In this document: positions 1 through 4,653 of the stretch, in pieces
Layout of the letters: every line of letters begins with the position of its first letter
Numbering within the stretch: position 1 is the first letter of the stretch
Origin: a bacterium
GTDB taxonomy: Bacteria > Patescibacteriota > Microgenomatia > Levybacterales > UBA12049
Direction: 5' to 3'
Length of the DNA stretch: 5,376 nt
Assembly (NCBI GenBank): GCA_021852095.1
Contig: JAJZOC010000090.1
Span: 1 to 5,376, forward strand
Made by a program: the position numbers and the translations under genes
Notes under the pieces: model-generated
Seen by the model: only the letters and a program-made list of their open reading frames with translations
Databases searched by the model: none
What the model was told of the DNA's origin: nothing

Positions 1-1292
1 AACATTCCCCAAGCCGCAAAATCCACTTGTTTTATTTCCCCTTTGGGAAGAGAAGGATCATCCTGATATAAGGGTGGGGGAGGGGGAGTTTGGCTGGTGA
101 TAACAGGATTAGTCATAACAACAGTTCTGCCGTCTTTCTTTCCGTATAAGAAAAAAGTTAACCTATCTTGAGATAGATTAATGACGCTTTGAATAAGAAT
201 GTAATTTCCCGTATCATTTCTGAATTTAAGATCAACGGTTGGAGAATAAATCGTAGCATCCAGTCCTGGTGGAGAATCTTCTTCGTAGTATCCAACCCTA
301 TAGGCATGTGCGTGGCGCTCGACAATAGGCAATCCTGCATTCAAAAGAGCCCGAAAAAAGGTTGTTGAAACTTGACATACTCCTCCTCCGTCACCCAAAA
401 CTGTCCTCCCGTTTGCAATAACATAAGCCTGTTTATAGCCTGTAAAGGCAGAAATATCTCCTAATGCCTTATCAAAAGAAAAAGTTTCATTCGGAGCAAC
501 CAATATGCCGTTTAGTCTTTGGCTGGCTAGGTTAATGTTATAGACTCTGCTATCCATGGAGTCTTTAAAAAGGGATGTACCCGATCCTATAAGCTCTTTT
601 ATTCCAAAAGTGTTTGCTTTATCAGTTGTTAGAACGGGTTTTACTTTCATAACGGGTATCGTTATATTTATCACTTTCGGTCTTTTGGAAGAAACAATAG
701 AAACAATATAGTTATTTATGATTTTACTCAATCTATCCATGTCTATCTCTTGCCCGTCCCGAGAAGGTTTAAACGCGGTAACTTTATTGTTTTGAAACGT
801 AAACAAGGCGTCAACCGGCATAACGTCTATTTTTTGCTCAAAAGGTTTAATTTCTTGTTTTAAATAATCTTGGGAAAAATTGTAAGAAGGAGACAAATCG
901 ATTCCTGTAAAGTATGCTTGAAATACAATGCTTATGTTTGAGAATAGGTTTTTAGACCTTCCAACCGAAAAGGCTTGATCCGAGAGTAAAGGAGCATTAT
1001 ATGCTATGCCTAATTTTTTTGCTGAAACAGAAACAGTATCTCCTTTATAAGAGAAGACAATCTTTGTTTGGGCAATCTTTGAGTTTTTCTGCAAAAAGTA
1101 ATTTAATACTTCAGGCTCTGTTTTTCCTCCAAAATCGGTGCCTTTAATAAATACTCCTGGATATACACGATCCATGTATCTTTGCTGAAAAAGTATAAAA
1201 GCAAAACTTATAAAAAGAAAAATTCCCAACAGAGACCCTATAAAAAACCAGGCAATGCTTTCCAGATACTTTTTACGAAAAATAAAATTCAT
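1..1292 (-). CDS. VanW-family membrane-anchored surface protein, 3' end missing
   Basis: The minus-strand frame is open from ATG at 1292-1290 to the left edge (430 codons seen, no stop), so the C-terminus is missing. A short basic N-terminus is followed by one membrane segment at about residues 12-36, placing the rest outside the cell. Residues ~40-215 fit the YoaR-like putative peptidoglycan-binding region that usually precedes VanW. Residues ~218-385 are the VanW domain: GIKELIGSGTSLF (230-242), APNETFSFDKALG (266-278), GGGVCQVSTTFFRALLNAGL (302-321), VERHAHAYRV (324-333), DATIYSPTVDLKF (345-357). A run of five prolines (403-407) precedes a tail similar to the C-terminal end of relatives, so perhaps only a few dozen residues are lost. 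The family is named after a gene of vancomycin-resistance clusters, but its biochemical role is unknown and a cell-wall role is inferred. The start is supported by the membrane segment directly after it. The ribosome-binding site is weak. It is transcribed divergently from the solute-binding protein gene. Family call is firm. Confidence 0.93.
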   Translation of the reverse strand, partial: MNFIFRKKYLESIAWFFIGSLLGIFLFISFAFILFQQRYMDRVYPGVFIKGTDFGGKTEPEVLNYFLQKNSKIAQTKIVFSYKGDTVSVSAKKLGIAYNAPLLSDQAFSVGRSKNLFSNISIVFQAYFTGIDLSPSYNFSQDYLKQEIKPFEQKIDVMPVDALFTFQNNKVTAFKPSRDGQEIDMDRLSKIINNYIVSIVSSKRPKVINITIPVMKVKPVLTTDKANTFGIKELIGSGTSLFKDSMDSRVYNINLASQRLNGILVAPNETFSFDKALGDISAFTGYKQAYVIANGRTVLGDGGGVCQVSTTFFRALLNAGLPIVERHAHAYRVGYYEEDSPPGLDATIYSPTVDLKFRNDTGNYILIQSVINLSQDRLTFFLYGKKDGRTVVMTNPVITSQTPPPPPLYQDDPSLPKGEIKQVDFAAWGM

Positions 1293-1311
1293 TTGATCTT
1301 GTTGTTAGAAT

Positions 1312-1347
1312 ATTATACTATATACCACTCCGCAATCATTTTCGCAA
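1312..1347 (-). promoter_or_regulatory. Candidate promoter for the VanW-family gene
   Basis: Read on the minus strand, a perfect TATAAT lies at 1317-1312, about 20 bases before the ATG at 1292, but it has no good -35 at the usual distance. An alternative pair is TTGCGA (1347-1342) and TATATA (1324-1319), separated by 17 bases and matching consensus at 4 of 6 positions each. Either would give a short leader. The sites overlap the inverted repeat 1319-1327/1350-1358, so a regulator or structure there could affect this promoter. This rests on motif matching only, in AT-rich DNA. Confidence 0.35.
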
Positions 1348-1559
1348 AATGGTATATACCTACGCCCCGTCGCTAACATAGCTATGGCGGCGTGCGACCG
1401 TAGCTTTCAAAATGATAATTAACCTGCTATAGTGGATTAAGTATAACAAAAAATGATTGCTTCGTTAGGTATTATGGCACTTCGCCTATTGGCTACGAGG
1501 CCATAAAGACTTCGTAGCTGAAAGCGGAGAGTCTTTATACTTATTTGTATTTTGAAAGC
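1319..1559. repeat. Divergent intergenic region packed with inverted repeats
   Basis: This 288-base gap between divergent genes (1293-1580) has no supportable ORF. Exact inverted repeats are: 1319-1327 with 1350-1358 (TATATACCA, 9 bp); 1332-1342 with 1450-1460 (GCAATCATTTT, 11 bp); 1403-1413 with 1549-1559 (GCTTTCAAAAT, 11 bp); 1472-1478 with 1500-1506 (TTATGGC, 7 bp); and 1503-1511 with 1530-1538 (ATAAAGACT, 9 bp). Two self-complementary 10-mers are also present, GGTATATACC (1351-1360) and CATAGCTATG (1377-1386). CGTAGCT is directly repeated at 1399-1405 and 1513-1519. Some pairings overlap and are mutually exclusive. The region could be a structured leader of the plus-strand gene, a set of operators, or a decayed miniature mobile element. 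I do not recognise a known riboswitch or RNA family. Confidence 0.5.
1405..1433 (+). promoter_or_regulatory. Candidate extended -10 promoter for the solute-binding protein gene
   Basis: TGCTATAGT at 1425-1433 resembles an extended -10 (TGn followed by TATAGT). TTTCAA at 1405-1410 lies 17 bases upstream as a weak -35, with 3 of 6 matches. Transcription from here would give a leader of about 140 bases containing the two short hairpins 1472-1506 and 1503-1538. A second possible -10, TATACT at 1536-1541, would give a much shorter leader but lacks a -35. Motif-level evidence only. Confidence 0.25.
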
Positions 1560-1580
1560 AGAGGGGTATAAACTTACAAT

Positions 1581-3002
1581 ATGGACGACAATACAATTTT
1601 TCAAGGCAGAGATATTCAGCCAAAAGAACCCGAATCCGTTAACGCGGATGGTTTAAGTGCGTCTCCCGGGATAATTCCGCCTGATTTAAGCGATTCATCC
1701 GAAGGAATTAATATTCAAGCTATACTAAAAGCGGTTTTAGGTTTTGCTATACTTGCTGTTATAATATTTCTGATTCTTCATTTTATTATTCCCCTGTTTA
1801 GTACTAAAAGAAATACGCATACAACTATTACTTATTGGGGATTATGGGAAGGAGCAAATATTATTGATCCTGTTATTGCCGATTTCGAAAGACAGAATCC
1901 CAACATAAGCGTTAAATATGTAGAAGAAGATCCTAAACAATATAGGGAACGGCTTATTACCCGTATAGAAAATGGTACGGGTCCGGATGTATTTCGTTTT
2001 CATAATTCATGGCTCCCTATGCTTCGTAATTATTTATTACCTCTTTCATCCGATGTTATTTCGGGAAGTGATTTTAGTAAACTGTTTTATCCGGTTGCAA
2101 AACAGGACTTAACAGACAACGGGGCAATCTACGGTATTCCTTTGGAAATAGATACGCTATCTTTATTTGTGAATACAGACCTTTTTAAATCCGCAGGATT
2201 GTCGGCTCCTACAACATGGGATGACTTTTTAACAGATTGCAGACATCTTACCGTTAAAGATCAAGCAGGAAAAATTCTTACCGCCGGATGCGCGATGGGC
2301 ACGTTTAATAATATTACCCACGCGCCGGATATAATTTCCCTTCTTTTCAAGCAAAACGGAGCAGATCTTACAAACCTTTCCTCTAATAAGTACGCTGCAC
2401 AGGCGCTTGATTTTTATACATCTTTTGCCAAGGGAAGTAATAATGTTTGGGATAACACTTTAGATCCTTCTATTCTTGCGTTTTCAAAAGGTAATCTGGC
2501 AATGTATTTTGGCTATTCATGGGATGTGTTTACAATAAAATCCATAAATAAGAATCTACAGTTTAATATTTATCCTGTTCCTCATCTTCCTGGAGTGAAT
2601 ACGGGAGATACAATAGCTAGTTATTGGGCAGAAGGGGTTTCGGCAAAAAGCCAGCATCAGAAAGCCGCCCTTACGTTTATGAAATTTTTAACTCAAAAGA
2701 CAACAGAAGAAGAGCTATTTTTGGAAGAGTCAAAGACAAGGTTATTCGGAGAACCTTATGCAAGAACTGATCTAGCGGGGTTTCTTAGCGGTAGTTCTTA
2801 TCTTGCTCCCTTTGTTGCCCAAGCACCCAACGCGGTTTCTTCCTTTTTTGCAAGCGACACTTATGATGATGGACTGAATGCCCAAATGAATACTTATCTT
2901 GGTAACGCGGTTTCTTCCATACTTTCGGACACCTCTTCTCAAACTGCCGTTGACACTCTTTCGCAAGGAGTATCGCAGGTTCTAAAACAATATGGTCAGT
3001 AG
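1581..3002 (+). CDS. Membrane-anchored extracellular solute-binding protein, family 1
   Basis: This 473-residue protein is predicted to bind a solute, probably a carbohydrate, outside the cell. Residues 1-46 are an acidic, Ser/Pro-rich tail without a signal sequence. Residues ~48-72 are one strongly hydrophobic segment followed by KR, and the binding domain fills ~80-473. Family-1 features are the strand-helix start TYWGLWEGANIIDPVIADFE (84-103), NGTGPDVFRF (131-140), the hinge-region stretch YGIPLEIDTLSLFVNTDLF (184-202) with TTWDDF (211-216), GNLAMYFGYSW (304-314), and AALTFMKFLT (362-371). There is no lipobox cysteine, so the anchor is a transmembrane helix. The only cysteines, C220 and C237, could form a disulfide. 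GAGGGG at 1561-1566 is 14 bases from the ATG, which is long for a ribosome-binding site, but no other in-frame start fits the membrane segment. The gene ends in tandem TAG stops (3000-3005). No permease or ATPase gene is present here, so partner and ligand are unknown. Confidence 0.9.
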   Translation: MDDNTIFQGRDIQPKEPESVNADGLSASPGIIPPDLSDSSEGINIQAILKAVLGFAILAVIIFLILHFIIPLFSTKRNTHTTITYWGLWEGANIIDPVIADFERQNPNISVKYVEEDPKQYRERLITRIENGTGPDVFRFHNSWLPMLRNYLLPLSSDVISGSDFSKLFYPVAKQDLTDNGAIYGIPLEIDTLSLFVNTDLFKSAGLSAPTTWDDFLTDCRHLTVKDQAGKILTAGCAMGTFNNITHAPDIISLLFKQNGADLTNLSSNKYAAQALDFYTSFAKGSNNVWDNTLDPSILAFSKGNLAMYFGYSWDVFTIKSINKNLQFNIYPVPHLPGVNTGDTIASYWAEGVSAKSQHQKAALTFMKFLTQKTTEEELFLEESKTRLFGEPYARTDLAGFLSGSSYLAPFVAQAPNAVSSFFASDTYDDGLNAQMNTYLGNAVSSILSDTSSQTAVDTLSQGVSQVLKQYGQ

Positions 3003-3010
3003 TAGAAAAG

Positions 3011-3041
3011 TTGAGTTCCCACCTTCCAGGTGGGAACTCAA
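3011..3041 (+). repeat. REP-like palindrome, copy 1 (upstream of RAYT)
   Basis: A perfect 14-bp inverted repeat, 3011-3024 with 3028-3041, closes on a 3-base loop TCC. The 12-bp core arm is GAGTTCCCACCT. It starts six bases after the tandem stops of the solute-binding protein gene and ends 17 bases before the RAYT start. The same core recurs at 3729-3755 and, with the loop complemented, at 3907-3933. There is no T-tract after it, so it is not a standard terminator, although it will form a strong hairpin in RNA. A weaker hairpin, AATGT/ACATT (3040-3044 with 3049-3053), follows directly. Confidence 0.93.
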
Positions 3042-3058
3042 TGTGGTAACATTAAGTC

Positions 3059-3706
3059 ATGATAAATCCTCCGTTTGCTAATTCTTGTTATTATCATATC
3101 TACAATAGAGGCGTTGAAAAGCGAAACATTTTTATGGATAACTGGGATTATTCCCGTTTCTTGGAAACGTTAGATTTTTATCGCAAATGTCCTCAACCGC
3201 AGAAGCTTTCCGATTTTAGAAGAAGAGCTTTTGTGTTTAAAGAAGTTAAAGATCAAAAAGAGTTGATTAAAATTTTTGTATATTGTTTAATGCCGAACCA
3301 TTTTCATCTTTTGGTTCAACAATTAGTTGATGGAGGAATAACTGCTTTTGTTAGCAATCTGGCAAATAGCTATACAAGGTACTTTAATACTAAACACGAG
3401 CGGGTTGGGGCCTTATTTCAGGGAGCATTTAAAGCCAGACTGGTAGAAACGGACGAGTATTTACTGCAGGCGTCCAAATACATTCATCGTAACTCTTTCT
3501 CTCTTTTACAGTGGAAGAGCAAAATCTATCCTTATTCTTCTTATCGTTATTATCTTTCTTCAAAAAAGCATCCGTTCTGCGATATAGGTTTTATTCTGTC
3601 TTATTTTTCGCAAACAAATCCCGGACTAACTTACAAAACATTTGTAGAGGGAGATCAGTCTATAGATCCAAATATTTTTCCTTTGTTACTTGAGGAAGAG
3701 AACTAG
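3059..3706 (+). CDS. REP-associated tyrosine transposase (RAYT, Y1/HUH family)
   Basis: This 215-residue protein is a single-strand DNA nicking and joining enzyme of the IS200-like Y1 superfamily. The opening strand YYHIYNRGVEKRNIF (11-25) is typical of the RAYT-like group. The metal-binding HUH motif is H81-F82-H83 within YCLMPNHFHLLV (75-86). The likely nucleophile is Y141 in KYIHRNS (140-146), which aligns with the position of the active tyrosine in RAYTs. GALFQGAFKARLVETDEYLL (117-136) is the usual block before it. All three catalytic elements are intact and the frame is unbroken, so the enzyme could be active. No ribosome-binding site is evident before the ATG at 3059. The gene ends in tandem TAG stops (3704-3709), as does the gene before it. 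The flanking palindromes are its likely substrates; this is inferred from position and family. Confidence 0.93.
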   Translation: MINPPFANSCYYHIYNRGVEKRNIFMDNWDYSRFLETLDFYRKCPQPQKLSDFRRRAFVFKEVKDQKELIKIFVYCLMPNHFHLLVQQLVDGGITAFVSNLANSYTRYFNTKHERVGALFQGAFKARLVETDEYLLQASKYIHRNSFSLLQWKSKIYPYSSYRYYLSSKKHPFCDIGFILSYFSQTNPGLTYKTFVEGDQSIDPNIFPLLLEEEN

Positions 3707-3727
3707 TAGGGATTTTTTGTCTTTAAC

Positions 3728-3756
3728 CGAGTTCCCACCTTCCAGGTGGGAACTCG
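3728..3756 (+). repeat. REP-like palindrome, copy 2 (downstream of RAYT, before the nucleotidyltransferase)
   Basis: A perfect 13-bp inverted repeat, 3728-3740 with 3744-3756, has loop TCC at 3741-3743. The 27-base core (3729-3755) is identical to copy 1 and in the same orientation. It ends nine bases before the ATG of the nucleotidyltransferase gene. Its right arm carries AGGTGGG (3744-3750), a purine run resembling a Shine-Dalgarno sequence that would be hidden inside the hairpin. Confidence 0.93.
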
Positions 3757-3765
3757 AAGATCTAT

Positions 3766-4653
3766 ATGTTTGAAGATGTAAGAGAATCGATTCTTAAAAC
3801 ACTTATCTACGGCGATATTTTTGATTACCCTTTAACAAAAAAAGAAATTTGGAAATTTCTAATAGCAACAAAAGCTAAACGGACATTGTTTGAAAATGCC
3901 GTATCCGAGTTCCCACCTGGAAGGTGGGAACTCAAGCAAGGGCTGCTTTTTCTTCTGGGGCGGGCAGAGATTGTAGAAATAAGAAGAAAAAGACAACAGG
4001 TAAGCAGAAAAAAGTTAGAGCTTGCTAAAAAAATTATTCAAAAACTTTCTTTAGTTTCCACAGTTTTATTCATCGGTATAAGCGGAGGGTTGGCTCTTGA
4101 AAATTCTAAAGAAGACGACGACATTGACTTATTTATAATAACCTCAAGGGGAACCATTTGGTTTACCCGTCTAGTTTTGGTTCTTACACTAATCTTAATG
4201 GGGCAATATCGTGGGCAGGGGAAAAAAAAGTCACAAAAAATTTGTTTAAATATGTTTCTAGATGAAAACGCATTAACACTACCCAAAGAAAGACAAAATT
4301 TATATACCGCTCATGAAGTAGCGCAGGTGATGCCGATTTTTCAAAGAAACGATACGTATATTAAATTTTTAGATGCAAATAAGTGGGTGAAAAAATTCTT
4401 GCCGAATGCAATGGGAAGAATCAGAAATCAAGAATCAGAAATCAAGAATCAGAATAAAAATCCATTTATCATTTCTCATTTCTCATTTCTCATTTTCGAA
4501 TGGATTGCGAAACGCATCCAGCTTTTCTATATGAAAAATCATATAACCTCTGAAACTATTTCCGATACTCTTTTAGCTTTCCATCCTTTCGAATATAAAA
4601 ACTATGTTTTGAAAGAGTATAATAAACGATTAAGACATTATGAAATTAGATAG
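3766..4653 (+). CDS. Winged-helix/nucleotidyltransferase domain protein of unknown substrate
   Basis: This 295-residue protein is a predicted nucleotidyltransferase of the polymerase-beta fold. Residues ~5-75 look like a winged-helix region: ILKTLIYGDIFDYPLTKKEI (9-28), with a wing ending LFLLGRAEIVEIRRKR (61-76). The catalytic region is GISGGLALENSKEDDDIDLF (104-123), with the glycine motif at 104-108 and the metal-binding pair D119 and D121. Conserved-looking downstream blocks include KICLNMFLDENALTLP (158-173) and NLYTAHEVAQ (178-187). I recognise the type from CPR genomes but know of no assigned substrate. Two oddities lie inside it. Residues 48-56 (EFPPGRWEL) are encoded exactly by a REP palindrome at 3907-3933. 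Residues ~217-244 are encoded by tandem short repeats. No clear ribosome-binding site precedes the ATG. The last 14 bases overlap the next gene, which suggests coupled translation and perhaps a linked role. Confidence 0.82.
   Translation: MFEDVRESILKTLIYGDIFDYPLTKKEIWKFLIATKAKRTLFENAVSEFPPGRWELKQGLLFLLGRAEIVEIRRKRQQVSRKKLELAKKIIQKLSLVSTVLFIGISGGLALENSKEDDDIDLFIITSRGTIWFTRLVLVLTLILMGQYRGQGKKKSQKICLNMFLDENALTLPKERQNLYTAHEVAQVMPIFQRNDTYIKFLDANKWVKKFLPNAMGRIRNQESEIKNQNKNPFIISHFSFLIFEWIAKRIQLFYMKNHITSETISDTLLAFHPFEYKNYVLKEYNKRLRHYEIR
3907..3933 (-). repeat. REP-like palindrome, copy 3, inside a coding sequence
   Basis: The 12-bp core arms (3907-3918 with 3922-3933) match copies 1 and 2, but the loop is GGA (3919-3921), the complement of TCC, so this copy is inverted relative to the RAYT-flanking pair. 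The 27 bases coincide with nine whole codons of the nucleotidyltransferase gene and encode EFPPGRWEL. Because the length is a multiple of three and no stop arises in this frame, the host gene stays open. Confidence 0.92.
4416..4495 (+). repeat. Tandem short repeats forming an imperfect inverted repeat inside the nucleotidyltransferase gene
   Basis: Positions 4416-4454 hold 2.8 copies of the 14-base unit AAGAATCAGAAATC. Positions 4469-4495 hold almost four copies of the 7-base unit TCATTTC. The two tracts are roughly reverse complements: comparing 4419-4444 with the complement of 4469-4494 gives 20 matches in 26, so a long imperfect hairpin with a 24-base loop is possible. The tract encodes low-complexity peptide from about residue 217 to 244, polar (RNQESEIKNQNKN) then hydrophobic (PFIISHFSFLIFEW), and stays in frame throughout. 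Confidence 0.85.

Larger units (their letters stand above)
3011..3756 (+). mobile_element. REP-RAYT-REP unit
   Basis: Two copies of the same palindrome, both with loop TCC, bracket a single gene for a Y1 (HUH) transposase of the REP-associated class. RAYTs are relatives of IS200/IS605 TnpA that are linked to short palindromes dispersed in the host genome and are thought to mobilise them. The layout here is the classic one. The unit lies between the solute-binding protein gene and the nucleotidyltransferase gene, both in the same orientation. The outer limits are taken as the palindromes. Y1 elements make no target-site duplication, so the true ends cannot be read from the sequence alone. Confidence 0.8.

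Noticed and set aside
1182..1376. Plus-strand open frame of 64 codons rich in lysine and isoleucine
   Set aside because: It lies mostly antisense to the N-terminal part of the VanW-family gene, has no ribosome-binding site or family features, and ends in the repeat-rich intergenic region. It is a chance frame.
2829..2918. 15-base exact direct repeat (AACGCGGTTTCTTCC) at 2829-2843 and 2904-2918, 75 bases apart, encoding NAVSS twice
   Set aside because: The intervening codons show no wider duplication, and the second copy falls where family-1 binding proteins usually have an Ala/Val-rich helix. It is probably chance plus codon preference.
2772..2966. Minus-strand open frame of 64 codons inside the solute-binding protein gene
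   Set aside because: The sense frame is a well-supported family protein. The antisense peptide is basic with no recognisable domain.
3011..3041. Palindrome copy 1 as a rho-independent terminator of the solute-binding protein gene
   Set aside because: The stem is strong but no T-tract follows, and the same sequence occurs inside a coding region and before another gene. A repeat element explains it better.
3511..3693. Plus-strand open frame of 60 codons in another frame of the RAYT gene
   Set aside because: It lies fully within the transposase gene, has no supporting features, and its Phe/Leu/Ser-rich content is what a shifted frame in AT-rich DNA gives.
3011..3933. Three palindromes considered as a CRISPR array
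   Set aside because: Spacing is very unequal, a complete transposase gene lies between copies 1 and 2, orientation differs, and there are no spacers or cas genes.
4038..4286. Minus-strand open frame of 82 codons inside the nucleotidyltransferase gene
   Set aside because: It is opposite the catalytic GISGG and DxD region of a convincing gene, so it is a shadow of the conserved sense codons.
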